Origin: Cohnella nanjingensis
GTDB lineage: Bacteria > Bacillota > Bacilli > Paenibacillales > Paenibacillaceae
Assembly: GCF_014212125.1 (NCBI RefSeq)
Contig: NZ_JACJVP010000001.1
Span: forward strand, 62,001-126,000
Length of the DNA: 64,000 nt
Direction of reading: 5' to 3'
Below are positions 54,633 through 63,430 of the stretch, piece after piece. The notes beneath the pieces were generated by a model. The model searched no databases, was not told the DNA's origin, and worked only from the letters and a program-made list of their open reading frames with translations. The translations under genes were made by a program, and so were the position numbers. The number at the start of each line of letters is the position of its first letter. The first letter of the stretch is position 1.

Positions 54633-57059
54633 ATGGCATCGACAGCTAACGCTAGCAAGGGAAAGGACAAGCGCTCCAAGGCGCCGAAGCGCAAAAACCG
54701 CAAGCGCGTCGCCTTGATCTGGCTGTTCTTCGTCGTCCTCTTCGCCATCGTTTGCGCGGTCGTCGGCTACTTGCTTGTCATCTTGAACGGCGAACGCATT
54801 CTAGCCGCCAATGAGAACAAATTGAACAATATGGACCGGGCGACCGTCATCGCGGACGCCTCCGGCAAGGAGATCACCAAGCTGTTCGTGGCGGAGGGAA
54901 ACCGCGAGTACATTCACTTTAAGGATATTCCGAAAAAAGTCCAGGACGCGTTCATCGCGACGGAGGATAAACGGTTCTACGAGCACGGCGGCGTCGACTT
55001 CTGGGGCATCGGCCGGGCGCTCGCCAAGGACGTCGTCGCCCGCAGCATGGTCGAAGGCGCCAGCACGATCACGCAGCAGCTCGCGCGCAATCTGTTCCTG
55101 AGCTCGGACAAGACGTGGTTCCGCAAAGGCACCGAAGCTTCGATCGCGCTCGCGCTGGAGAATCACAAGTCGAAGGAAGAGATTCTGGAGCTCTACCTGA
55201 ACCGGATCTACTTCGGCAAGCGCCAGTACGGCATCAAGACGGCCGCGAAGTACTACTTCAACGTCGACGACCTGAACAAGTTGGAGCTGTGGCAGATCGC
55301 CACGCTGGCCGCCATCCCGAAGGGGCCGAACATCTACAACCCGGTCAAGGATCCGGAGAAGTCGAAGGAACGCCGGGGCGTCATCCTGAAGCTGATGGAG
55401 GACCAAGGGCTGATCACCGAGGCGGAGCGGCAGCAAGCCGCCGCCGTCGACTACGATCCGAGCGTCGTGCCGAAGCAGCAGAGCGGCCGGTTCGCCGCCT
55501 TCACCGACTATGTCGTGGACGAAGCCCAAGACGTCATGGGGCTGACGGAAGAGGAGCTGCTGAGCGGCGGCTACACGATCTACACGACGATCGACATTCC
55601 GGCGCAGGAAGCGATGGAGTCGGCGTTCGCGAAGGATTCCAACTTCGAGAAGAGCAAGGACGAGACGCCGATCCAGGGCGCCATGGTCATCATGGACCAG
55701 CATGACGGCTCGCTCAAGGCGATGGTCGGCGGACGGGACTACGAGCGCAACGGCTGGAACCGCGCCACCAAGGGCAGACAGCCGGGCTCGTCGTTCAAAC
55801 CGATCGTCTCGTACGGGCCGGCGATCGAATCGGGCGACTACTTCCCGTGGTCGACGCTGCGGGACGACAAGATTTGTTACGACAACGGCAAATACTGTCC
55901 GACCGACTCGAACGGCAAGAAGTATATCGGCGCCGTGAGCATGAAGGAAGCGATCCGCGAATCCCGCAACCAGCCGGCCGTCTGGCTGCTGAACCAGATC
56001 GGCGTATCGACCGGCATCAAGTTCGCGGACAAACTCGGCATCACGCTCGACAAGGGGGACCGCAACCTCGCGATCGCGCTCGGCGGCTTGACGAAGGGGG
56101 TCACTCCGATTCAGATGGCGCGCGCGTACGGGACGTTCGCGAACGGCGGACAGCTCCAGGATTCGCACAGCATCCTGAAGATCGAGAACGTGTCCAAGGA
56201 GCCGGTCTACACGTTCAAGGACACGAAGGCGAAGCAGGTGATCAAAGATACGACCGCGTATTACGTCACGGACATTCTGAAGGGCGTCGTCGCTTCCGGT
56301 ACCGGCACCAAGGCGCAGATCAAGGGCCGTACGGTCGCCGGCAAGACGGGCACGACCCAGCTGGGCATTCCGGGCGTGAAGTCCAGCGGCAACCGCGACG
56401 TCTGGTTCGTCGGCTACACGCCGGAGTGGACGGCCGCCGTCTGGATGGGCTACGACAAGACGGACAAGGATCATTACGTGCAGAAGAGCAGCGGGCAAGC
56501 CGCAGCGCTGTTCTCCCAGGTCATGTCGAAGGCGCTGGCCGGTCACGAGAAGCTGAGCTTCCCGGAACCGAAGGCCGTAGAACAAGCCAAGCCGCCGGAG
56601 GGCATCAAGGATCTGAGCGGCATGTACGATTCGCAGCAAGTGTCGATCAATCTGAACTGGTCGGCCGTCGAGGGAGAAGAGATCACTTACAAGATCTACC
56701 GGAAAGCCGACGGCGAGTCGCAATTCAGCCTGCGGGGCGAATCCGTCACGCCGTCGTTCGAGGATTTGGCAATTTTGCCGGATATGACGTACACTTACTA
56801 CGTCAGGTCATATCAGGCGTCGACCAAGACGGAAGGTTCGGATTCGAACCAAGTGTCGGTCACGGTGACGACTGGACTGGATGAGCAGACGCCGCCGCCG
56901 GAGGAGCAGACGCCGCCGCCGGAAGAGCAGACGCCGCCGCCGGAGGAGCAGACCCCGCCGCCGGTGGAGTCCACGCCGCCGCCAGTCGAGTCGACGCCGA
57001 CGCCGACCCCGACCCCGCCGGTATCGCCGGGCGAATCGACGCCGACGATGCAGCCCTAA
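54633..57059 (+). CDS. Class A penicillin-binding protein 1A (PonA-like)
   Basis: 808 residues. A basic cytosolic start (KGKDKRSKAPKRKNRKR) and one membrane anchor (LIWLFFVVLFAIVCAVVGYL) lead into a GT51 glycosyltransferase domain with ATEDKRFYEHGGVDF (catalytic Glu near residue 111) and EGASTITQQLARNLFL. The transpeptidase domain has SxxK in PGSSFKP (Ser near residue 386), SRN in IRESRNQPAVW and KTG in AGKTGTTQLG. A fibronectin type III domain and a Glu-Gln-Thr-Pro-Pro-Pro repeat tail follow. It polymerises and cross-links peptidoglycan. GGGGAGA precedes the start. Confidence 0.95.
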   Translation: MASTANASKGKDKRSKAPKRKNRKRVALIWLFFVVLFAIVCAVVGYLLVILNGERILAANENKLNNMDRATVIADASGKEITKLFVAEGNREYIHFKDIPKKVQDAFIATEDKRFYEHGGVDFWGIGRALAKDVVARSMVEGASTITQQLARNLFLSSDKTWFRKGTEASIALALENHKSKEEILELYLNRIYFGKRQYGIKTAAKYYFNVDDLNKLELWQIATLAAIPKGPNIYNPVKDPEKSKERRGVILKLMEDQGLITEAERQQAAAVDYDPSVVPKQQSGRFAAFTDYVVDEAQDVMGLTEEELLSGGYTIYTTIDIPAQEAMESAFAKDSNFEKSKDETPIQGAMVIMDQHDGSLKAMVGGRDYERNGWNRATKGRQPGSSFKPIVSYGPAIESGDYFPWSTLRDDKICYDNGKYCPTDSNGKKYIGAVSMKEAIRESRNQPAVWLLNQIGVSTGIKFADKLGITLDKGDRNLAIALGGLTKGVTPIQMARAYGTFANGGQLQDSHSILKIENVSKEPVYTFKDTKAKQVIKDTTAYYVTDILKGVVASGTGTKAQIKGRTVAGKTGTTQLGIPGVKSSGNRDVWFVGYTPEWTAAVWMGYDKTDKDHYVQKSSGQAAALFSQVMSKALAGHEKLSFPEPKAVEQAKPPEGIKDLSGMYDSQQVSINLNWSAVEGEEITYKIYRKADGESQFSLRGESVTPSFEDLAILPDMTYTYYVRSYQASTKTEGSDSNQVSVTVTTGLDEQTPPPEEQTPPPEEQTPPPEEQTPPPVESTPPPVESTPTPTPTPPVSPGESTPTMQP
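56884..56965. repeat. 21-bp tandem repeats coding the EQTPPPE tail of PBP1A
   Basis: About four copies of GAGCAGACGCCGCCGCCGGA(G/A), a 21-bp unit, each coding EQTPPPE; in frame, so copy change only alters tail length. Confidence 0.85.
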
Positions 57060-57076
57060 ACCGAACGCACCGACAG

Positions 57077-57108
57077 AAGGGGAGCAAGCGACGCTTGTTC
57101 CCCTTTGC
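57077..57108 (+). terminator. Terminator-like hairpin after PBP1A
   Basis: AAGGGGAGCAAGCG pairs with CGCTTGTTCCCCTT, then TTT-like end; the T-run is short so termination may be partial. Confidence 0.65.
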
Positions 57109-57135
57109 TATCTGAATGGACAAGGAGCATATACG

Positions 57136-57576
57136 ATGAAATGCATCGCCGTTACCGATTCCGCGCAATTGGCCGAGTGCCTTCGGATTCGAACCGAAGT
57201 ATTCGTGAAGGAGCAAGGCGTATCGATCGACCTCGAAGTGGATGAGTACGACGCGTCGCCGACCGCTTGCCGGCACTTTCTGGCGCTCGACGAGGGCGCG
57301 CCCGTAGGCGCCTCGAGATGGCGCGCCTACAAGCATGGCGTGGCTAAACTGCAGCGTATCGCCGTGCTGGCCGCCTACCGGGGCCGCTCCGTCGGGCGCC
57401 TGCTCGTTCGGGCGATGGAGGCCGACGCGGCCGCGCAAGGCTATTCGGAAGCGATCCTGGATGCGCAATGCAGCGCAGAAGCCTTCTACGTGAAGCTCGG
57501 CTACGAGAAAGTGTCCGACGAGACCTTCTACGACGCCGGCATTCTTCACGTCCGCATGCGGCATTCGTTGGTTTGA
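57136..57576 (+). CDS. GNAT-family N-acetyltransferase
   Basis: 146 residues from ATG 57136 (AAGGAGC 8 bases upstream). The fold of YjcF-like GNATs is recognisable: RTEVFVKEQGVSIDLEVDEY, FLALDEGAPVGASRWR, the acetyl-CoA-binding LQRIAVLAAYRGRSVGRLL, and LDAQCSAEAFYVKLGYEKVS. It moves an acetyl group from acetyl-CoA to an unknown amine acceptor. It lies between PBP1A and DUF402 with a small hairpin-rich gap on the right. Confidence 0.9.
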   Translation: MKCIAVTDSAQLAECLRIRTEVFVKEQGVSIDLEVDEYDASPTACRHFLALDEGAPVGASRWRAYKHGVAKLQRIAVLAAYRGRSVGRLLVRAMEADAAAQGYSEAILDAQCSAEAFYVKLGYEKVSDETFYDAGILHVRMRHSLV

Positions 57577-57673
57577 GCGAGGCGACTCGCCCTTACGGGC
57601 ACCGTCAACTGGTGACGGACGGTAAGTTGTGGTAAGCTTTGTGTAAATCTGCATGTAGGAACGAGAGAGGACT

Positions 57674-58234
57674 ATGAAACGTAAATTTTCGGACCGGGCC
57701 AATTGGCGCCGCATATTGAAGAAGAGCTACGCTTGCATCCCGATGGACGAACCGTACTTCCGCGGGTTCGTGACGCTGTATCGCATTCACGAGCTGCGCG
57801 ATCCGCTCTGGAAGGAGTACAACGGCAAGCGCATGTGCCTGGCCGACAAGGGCTACCTGTGGACGCAGCACTTCCCGCGAGGCGAACACTTCGTCGTCAC
57901 GACGATGTTCGACGACAAAGGGAACGTCGTGCAGTGGTACATCGACATCTGCAAGACGCAGGGGCTGACCGATCAGCAAGTGCCGTGGTTCGACGACCTG
58001 TATCTGGACATCGTCGTGCTCCCGACCGGAGAGACGCTGCTGCTGGACGAGGACGAACTGGAGGAAGCGCTGGACGACGGGCACATCACCGCCCGCGACT
58101 CCGCCATGGCGCAGCGCACGGCTAATCGCCTGCTTTCCGCGATCCGGCAGAAGAAATTCCCTTACTTCGATCTTAGCCTTCAGCACCGGAAGATGTTCCT
58201 GGAGCGTCTGGGATGGGAGAACGGAAGCCGATGA
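57674..58234 (+). CDS. DUF402 domain protein
   Basis: 186 residues. The conserved DUF402 core is visible: WTQHFPRGEHFVVTTMFDD, VVQWYIDICKTQGLTD and DLYLDIVVLPTGETLLLDED. This beta-barrel family includes nucleoside tri/diphosphate phosphatases (NtdP/Sa1684), but the N-terminus here differs from YgaC-type NtdP, so I keep the domain name only. GAGAGGA precedes ATG 57674. It overlaps the next gene by ATGA. Confidence 0.82.
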   Translation: MKRKFSDRANWRRILKKSYACIPMDEPYFRGFVTLYRIHELRDPLWKEYNGKRMCLADKGYLWTQHFPRGEHFVVTTMFDDKGNVVQWYIDICKTQGLTDQQVPWFDDLYLDIVVLPTGETLLLDEDELEEALDDGHITARDSAMAQRTANRLLSAIRQKKFPYFDLSLQHRKMFLERLGWENGSR

Positions 58235-58905
58235 ACGCCGGGCGTCCGGATCATTCGGCGGAGCCGCTGGCCGTCATGAAGCATCCGAAGCGCAAGCGCG
58301 CCATTCGCGCGATTGCCGCAATTGCGCTCGTTGGCGTCATCGCCTTGGCGGCTTGGTGCGCGGCGATCTATGTACACATCGCCCGATTCGAAGGCCTGCC
58401 CGCCGATTCGGCTCCGCGGCACGCAGACGTCGGCATCGTGCTCGGCGCCTCGCTGTGGCAAGACAAGCCCAGTCCGGGGTTGCGGGAGCGCCTCGATCTG
58501 GGGCTTTCCCTGTACAGGGCAGGCACGTTCGACCGCTTCATCCTGACCGGCGGATTGGACGACAACGGCGCCACGATCACCGAAGCCGAAGGCATGAAGC
58601 GATACCTCGTCGGTCAAGGCGTTCCCGCCGAAGCGATCGCGCTCGATCCCGACTCGCGGAGCACCTATGAGAATCTGAGCTTCGCCCAAGCGATCATGGC
58701 GGAGCGCGGCTGGCGGACCGCCGTGATCGTGACCCATCAGTTCCACGGCGCCCGCGCGCTCGATATCGCGCAGACGCTGCGCTACCGGGACGTGCAGGTG
58801 CAGGTGACGCCGTCCCGCGTGATGAACATGGCTTACCACAACACCCGGGAAGTGCTTGCCTATACGAAATGGCTGGGACAGAAGTGGTTGTTGCATGCCG
58901 CCTGA
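58231..58905 (+). CDS. DUF218 (YdcF/SanA-like) membrane protein
   Basis: 224 residues from ATG 58231, coupled by ATGA to DUF402; an upstream in-frame ATG at 58213 is possible. One membrane anchor (AIAAIALVGVIALAAWCAAI) precedes the DUF218 domain: DVGIVLGASLWQDKPSPGLR, FILTGGLDDNGATITEAEGM, DPDSRSTYENLSFAQAIM and AVIVTHQFHGARA. SanA and ElyC relatives act at the cell envelope, affecting vancomycin sensitivity or lipid-carrier use; the reaction is not known. Confidence 0.85.
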   Translation: MNAGRPDHSAEPLAVMKHPKRKRAIRAIAAIALVGVIALAAWCAAIYVHIARFEGLPADSAPRHADVGIVLGASLWQDKPSPGLRERLDLGLSLYRAGTFDRFILTGGLDDNGATITEAEGMKRYLVGQGVPAEAIALDPDSRSTYENLSFAQAIMAERGWRTAVIVTHQFHGARALDIAQTLRYRDVQVQVTPSRVMNMAYHNTREVLAYTKWLGQKWLLHAA

Positions 58906-58967
58906 CCGCCCCGAATAGATTGATAATGCGGCAAATTCGTCGACATTCGTCTGCGGGGTGGAACGCG

Positions 58968-59981
58968 ATGAACACGAGAGCTACGGGGACGCGGGATGCC
59001 GCGGCTAGCCGGCCTTCCCGGCAAATCAACGTCGTACTGCGGAGTCATGAGCCGACGCCCGCAGCCGGCTCCCCGCCCGAGTCCGGGGCGGCACGGAGTC
59101 TCCCTGCGAACGGGCCCTGGTCGGAGTGGCAGAAGGAACTCGACCGCATGGTCGGGCTCGATAACGTCAAGGAACTCGTATACGAGATATACGCGCTGCT
59201 TCAAATTGCGCATTATCGCGGAGACGCGGGTCTCCACAGTCAGGCGCATGTGTACCACATGATTTTCAAGGGCAATCCCGGGACGGGGAAGACGACGGTC
59301 GCGCGGCTGCTCGCGAAGCTGTTCCAAGGCATGGGGCTCCTGGCCAAAGGCCATCTGGTCGAGGTGGAGCGCGCCGACCTCGTCGGCGAGTATATCGGCC
59401 ATACGGCGCAGAAGACGCGCGATCTGGTCAAGAAGGCGCTGGGCGGCGTGCTCTTCGTCGACGAGGCGTACAGCCTCGCGAGAGGCGGCGAGAAGGACTT
59501 CGGCAAGGAAGCGATCGATACGCTCGTCAAGGCGATGGAGGATTACAAGAATCAGTTCGTCCTCATCTTGGCGGGATATACGATGGAGATCGACATGTTC
59601 ATGCTGACGAACCCGGGATTGCCTTCGCGCTTCCCGATCCAGATGGAGTTTCCCGACTACAGCGTCGACCAGCTCGTGCAGATCGCGGAAGGCATGGCCC
59701 GCGAGCGGGACTACGTCCTGCTGCCCCAATCCGTCTTTAAGCTTCGCCAGCTCGTGCTGCAAGAGAAGAACGAGGCGATCTTCCATTTCAGCAACGCCCG
59801 GTACGTCCGCAACGTACTCGAACGTGCGATCCGCAACCAGGCCGTGCGGCTGCTCCAGCAATACCCGGCCGAGTCGCCGGGACGGCAGGAGCTCGTCGGG
59901 CTGCGGCCCGAAGATTTGCGGCAAGCGTCGGTCGCGGCCGGGACGCCGCAGGGGGCGACCGGCGCGGGCGCGCCTTCCTGA
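58968..59981 (+). CDS. spoVK: Stage V sporulation protein K, AAA ATPase
   Basis: 337 residues from ATG 58968 (GGGGTGG 6 bases upstream), close to the Bacillus length of 322. A Pro/Ala-rich N-terminal stretch precedes the CbbX/SpoVK-type AAA domain: DRMVGLDNVKELVYEIYALL, Walker A FKGNPGTGKTTVARLLAK, LVGEYIGHTAQKTRDLVKKA, Walker B GGVLFVDEAYSLARGG and NPGLPSRFPIQMEFPDY. SpoVK is expressed in the mother cell and needed for spore maturation. The order spoVK-hflX-ynbB-glnR-glnA matches Bacillus subtilis. Confidence 0.94.
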   Translation: MNTRATGTRDAAASRPSRQINVVLRSHEPTPAAGSPPESGAARSLPANGPWSEWQKELDRMVGLDNVKELVYEIYALLQIAHYRGDAGLHSQAHVYHMIFKGNPGTGKTTVARLLAKLFQGMGLLAKGHLVEVERADLVGEYIGHTAQKTRDLVKKALGGVLFVDEAYSLARGGEKDFGKEAIDTLVKAMEDYKNQFVLILAGYTMEIDMFMLTNPGLPSRFPIQMEFPDYSVDQLVQIAEGMARERDYVLLPQSVFKLRQLVLQEKNEAIFHFSNARYVRNVLERAIRNQAVRLLQQYPAESPGRQELVGLRPEDLRQASVAAGTPQGATGAGAPS

Positions 59982-59995
59982 CGCCGACCGGCCGG

Positions 59996-60053
59996 CGAGA
60001 CCATCGCTTCCGCGCAGATGGCTGCGCGGGAGGCGGCGGTCTCGTTTTTTTTT
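59996..60053 (+). terminator. Rho-independent terminator after spoVK
   Basis: CGAGACC and GGTCTCG form the base stem, GCGCA and TGCGC an inner stem, followed by nine Ts. Confidence 0.88.
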
Positions 60054-60144
60054 GCGTGGATGAACGAATCCCAAGCAACGAACCTAACGGAATTGGGTAC
60101 ATTTCTAATGTCATGTCTCAGCCAACGGAGGCGCTCTAACCAAG

Positions 60145-61467
60145 ATGAAGCAAAGCACATACGATACCGGCGCGGACGTTCGCGAACGCGCGCTCCTGGT
60201 CAGCCTGGTGACCGACGAAGTCAAGCGCTCCGGCTCCGACCCGAAGCATTCGCTGCAAGAGCTTGTCCACCTGGCGGAGACGGCAGGCGTCGAGGTCGCG
60301 GGCCGGATTATGCAGAATCGCGACGTGCCGGACACGAAGTGGTTCGTGGGCAAAGGGAAGGCGCAGGAACTGAAGGCGGCGATCGCCGCCGAGGGCGTGA
60401 CGACCGCGATCTTCGACCAGGAGCTGTCCGGCGCGCAGGTCCGCAACTTGGAAGCCGAGCTCGACGCGAAGATCATCGACCGCACGCAGCTCATCCTGGA
60501 CATCTTCGCGGGCCGCGCCAAGACGCGGGAAGGGATCCTGCAGGTCGAGCTGGCGCAGCTCACCTACCTGCTTCCGCGTCTAGCGGGCCAAGGGGTGAAT
60601 CTGTCCCGCCAGGGCGGCGGAATCGGTACCCGGGGGCCGGGCGAGACGAAGCTCGAGACGGACCGCCGGCATATCCGCAACCGGATCAACGAGCTGAAAC
60701 GGCAGTTGAAGGAAGTGATCGCCCATCGCAACCTGCACCGCGAACGCCGCAAGAAGACCGGCGTTGTGCAGATCGCGCTCGTCGGCTACACGAACGCAGG
60801 CAAGTCGACGCTGCTGCGCCAGCTCACGTCCGCCGACGTGCTCGCGGAGAACAAGCTGTTCGCGACGCTCGATCCGACCACGCGGACGCTGGCGCTGCCG
60901 AGCGGCAAGGAAGTGCTGCTGACCGATACGGTCGGGTTCATCCAGAACCTGCCGCACGACTTGGTCGCCGCATTCCGCGCCACGCTGGAGGAGGCGAACG
61001 AAGCCGATCTGCTGCTCCACGTCGTCGACGCGTCATCGCCGATGCGGGATCGTCAGCGGACCGTCGTCGAAGAGGTGCTCGGCGAGTTGGGGGCGGCCGG
61101 CAAGCCGACGCTGCTCGTCTACAACAAGATCGACGAGGTGCCGTCGAACGCCATCGGACTGCTCGCGGGCGGCGCGGATACGATCCGCCTCAGCGCCTTC
61201 AACGCGCGCGATCTGGATCATCTCCTGCATCGGATCGAGGACAAGCTCCTCGGCGGCATTTGCACGCTGAGGCTGCCGGCTTCGCGGGGCGATCTGTCCG
61301 CGCTGGCCTACCGGGTCGGGGACGTGCTCTCCCGAGAGACCGAGGAGGACGACCTGATCCTCACGCTGCGGATCAATCCGGCCGATATGGAGAAGTGGGG
61401 GCGGCCGCTCGAGGCGTACCGGACGGCCGAAATGCCGGAGACGGCGGCGTCCGAGGCGGACAGGTAA
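60145..61467 (+). CDS. hflX: Ribosome-associated GTPase HflX
   Basis: 440 residues. HflX binds the 50S subunit, splits stalled or hibernating ribosomes and hydrolyses GTP. The N-terminal HflX domain has WFVGKGKAQELKAAI and ARAKTREGILQVELAQLTYL-like sequence, then GPGETKLETDRRHI. G-domain motifs: G1 LVGYTNAGKSTLL, G3 LTDTVGFIQNLPHDLVAAFR and G4 LLVYNKIDEV. GGAGG lies 13 bases before ATG 60145, somewhat far. Confidence 0.96.
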   Translation: MKQSTYDTGADVRERALLVSLVTDEVKRSGSDPKHSLQELVHLAETAGVEVAGRIMQNRDVPDTKWFVGKGKAQELKAAIAAEGVTTAIFDQELSGAQVRNLEAELDAKIIDRTQLILDIFAGRAKTREGILQVELAQLTYLLPRLAGQGVNLSRQGGGIGTRGPGETKLETDRRHIRNRINELKRQLKEVIAHRNLHRERRKKTGVVQIALVGYTNAGKSTLLRQLTSADVLAENKLFATLDPTTRTLALPSGKEVLLTDTVGFIQNLPHDLVAAFRATLEEANEADLLLHVVDASSPMRDRQRTVVEEVLGELGAAGKPTLLVYNKIDEVPSNAIGLLAGGADTIRLSAFNARDLDHLLHRIEDKLLGGICTLRLPASRGDLSALAYRVGDVLSRETEEDDLILTLRINPADMEKWGRPLEAYRTAEMPETAASEADR

Positions 61468-61516
61468 ACGGAACGTTCGGGGCTTCGCCGTCATCCGGAG
61501 GGCGAAGCCTTTCCGT
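61468..61516 (+). terminator. Terminator-like hairpin after hflX
   Basis: GGCTTCGCC (61481-61489) pairs with GGCGAAGCC (61501-61509), then TTT; an outer pairing ACGGAA/TTCCGT extends it. Confidence 0.7.
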
Positions 61517-61575
61517 TGCGGATGGAGCGGCTCCGTCGGCGATATCAAATGGGGGAAACGAGGAACGATCGAGGC

Positions 61576-62832
61576 ATGGCGAACATAGAGGAAATGTGGG
61601 AAGAGATGGCCGAGTCCGCCGAAAGTCTGGCCGCGGAGCGGCTTCGGATGACGGACAAAATGGCGGAGCGCAACCAATGGAAGGTCATCCAAGCTTTTCA
61701 GAAACATAAGGTGAGCGATTATCATTTTGCAGGGTCGACGGGCTACGGCTATAACGACCGCGGACGCGAAGTGCTGGATCTCGTATATGCGGACGTCTTC
61801 GGAGCCGAAGCGGCGCTCGTACGGCCGCATTTCGTATCCGGCACGCATACGATCGGCACGGCGCTGTTCGGCGTGCTGCGGCCCGGAGACGAGCTTCTCT
61901 TCGTCACGGGGCAGCCTTACGATACGCTGCACAACGTGATGGGCAAGCCGGGGGACGGGAAGGGGTCGCTGGCCGATTGGGGGATCGGATCGTCCGCGGT
62001 TCCGCTCGATACCGAGGGGCAGGTCGACTGGGCCGGGGTCGAGCGGGCCTTGACCGACCGGACGCGGGTGTTCGCGATTCAGCGCTCCCGCGGCTACGAT
62101 TGGCGGCCTTCGTTCACGATCGCGCAGATCGGGGAGATGGCGGAGCGGTTGCGGCGGCTCCGGCCGGACGCGATTATTTTCGTGGACAACTGCTACGGGG
62201 AATTCACGGAAGCGCTCGAGCCGCCGCAGGTCGGCGTCGACCTGATCGCGGGATCGCTGATCAAGAATCCGGGCGGAGGGCTCGCCGCTAGCGGCGGCTA
62301 TATCGCGGGCAGGGCGGATCTGGTCGAGTTGGCCGCCTACCGGCTTACCGCGCCCGGCATCGGCGGCGAAGTCGGGGCGATGCTGGGGACGACGCGCTCG
62401 ATCTATCAGGGGCTGTTCCTGGCTCCGCTGCTCGTCAGCCAGGCGGTCAAGGGAAGCATCTTCGCGGCGGCCGTCTTCGGGACGCTCGGCTTCGATACGC
62501 ATCCGAAATGGAACGATCCCCGTACCGATCTGATCCAGGCGATCCGCTTCCGCTCGCCGGAGCCGCTCATCGCCTTCGTTCAAGCGGTCCAGCGGGCCGC
62601 GGCCGTCGACGCGCATGTCGTGCCCGAACCATGGGACATGCCCGGTTACGGCAATCCGGTCATCATGGCGGCCGGTACCTTCATCCAAGGCGGCAGCCTG
62701 GAGCTGTCGGCCGACGCGCCGATCCGGGAACCTTATATCGCCTATATGCAAGGCGGGCTTACGTATGCGCATGTGAAGTTGGCCGTTCGTCAAGCCTGGG
62801 AAGATCTTCGGCGGAGGAACATGATAGATTGA
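61576..62832 (+). CDS. ynbB: YnbB-like PLP-dependent protein (methionine gamma-lyase family)
   Basis: 418 residues from ATG 61576, with AGGAA about 10 bases upstream; a longer frame starts at 61516 without a good site. The fold-type I PLP signature is present: GSTGYGYNDRGREVLDLVYA, VRPHFVSGTHTIGTALFGVL, FVDNCYGEFTEALEP, and the cofactor Lys in LIAGSLIKNPGGGLAASGGY. Often annotated as aluminium resistance protein or methionine gamma-lyase-like; the physiological substrate is unknown. Synteny with hflX and glnR is as in Bacillus subtilis. Confidence 0.92.
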   Translation: MANIEEMWEEMAESAESLAAERLRMTDKMAERNQWKVIQAFQKHKVSDYHFAGSTGYGYNDRGREVLDLVYADVFGAEAALVRPHFVSGTHTIGTALFGVLRPGDELLFVTGQPYDTLHNVMGKPGDGKGSLADWGIGSSAVPLDTEGQVDWAGVERALTDRTRVFAIQRSRGYDWRPSFTIAQIGEMAERLRRLRPDAIIFVDNCYGEFTEALEPPQVGVDLIAGSLIKNPGGGLAASGGYIAGRADLVELAAYRLTAPGIGGEVGAMLGTTRSIYQGLFLAPLLVSQAVKGSIFAAAVFGTLGFDTHPKWNDPRTDLIQAIRFRSPEPLIAFVQAVQRAAAVDAHVVPEPWDMPGYGNPVIMAAGTFIQGGSLELSADAPIREPYIAYMQGGLTYAHVKLAVRQAWEDLRRRNMID

Positions 62833-62894
62833 TGCGGGCGACGGCAATATTGCGTATCTTTTGTGCGGGTAACCGTAATTAAACCTCACATGCC

Positions 62895-62923
62895 TTGACA
62901 CGTTTTTGGAACAGAGCTACAAT
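62895..62923 (+). promoter_or_regulatory. Sigma-A promoter of glnR-glnA
   Basis: Perfect TTGACA (62895-62900), 17 bases, TACAAT (62918-62923). In bacilli this operon is repressed by GlnR itself; I see no complete TGTNA-N7-TNACA box, only a half-like TGTCA on the minus strand over the -35 region. Confidence 0.8.
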
Positions 62924-62969
62924 GAGAGTGGTTTCAATTAAACGCGTCAAGATGGAAGGTTGATACGAG

Positions 62970-63389
62970 ATGGCTGGCGATGAAATACGCAGAAACATGG
63001 CGCTGTTCCCGATCGGCATCGTAATGAAGCTGACCGACCTGACCGCCCGGCAAATTCGCTATTACGAACAACACGAACTGATCCAACCGGCAAGAACCGC
63101 AGGCAATCAAAGGCTGTTCTCATTCAATGACGTCGAACGGCTGCTGGAGATCAAATCGCTCATCGAGAAGGGCGTGAATATCGCCGGCATCAAGCAAGTG
63201 ATGAATCCGGTCGGCGAAGGCGCCGACGACGGGACGATCATCAACGAGCAATCCGAGGTCAAGCGCCGCGAGATGTCGGATTCGCAGCTTCACCGGATGC
63301 TGAAGCAGCAGCTCATGTCCGGCAACAAGCGTCCGGGACAGGTTTCGCTGATTCAAGGGGAACTGTCGCGCTTCTTCAAGAACAAGTAG
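62970..63389 (+). CDS. glnR: Nitrogen regulator GlnR, MerR family
   Basis: 139 residues. The MerR-type winged helix is FPIGIVMKLTDLTARQIRYY followed by EQHELIQPARTAGNQRLFSF, identical in pattern to GlnR/TnrA. The C-terminal tail that interacts with feedback-inhibited glutamine synthetase ends QVSLIQGELSRFFKNK. GlnR represses glnRA and other nitrogen genes when glutamine is plentiful. It is followed after 41 bases by glnA. Confidence 0.96.
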   Translation: MAGDEIRRNMALFPIGIVMKLTDLTARQIRYYEQHELIQPARTAGNQRLFSFNDVERLLEIKSLIEKGVNIAGIKQVMNPVGEGADDGTIINEQSEVKRREMSDSQLHRMLKQQLMSGNKRPGQVSLIQGELSRFFKNK

Positions 63390-63430
63390 CACTTTAAACG
63401 CCAAACGGCCAAACTTATTAGGAGGTTCCC

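Noticed and set aside
57577-57640. Terminator after the GNAT gene
   Set aside because: Two small hairpins (CGCCCTTACGGGC and ACCGTCAACTGGTGACGG) are present but neither is followed by a T-run.
62833-62969. GlnR operator before glnR
   Set aside because: A full TGTNA-N7-TNACA box was not found; only a half-like TGTCA on the minus strand, which is too weak to list as a site.
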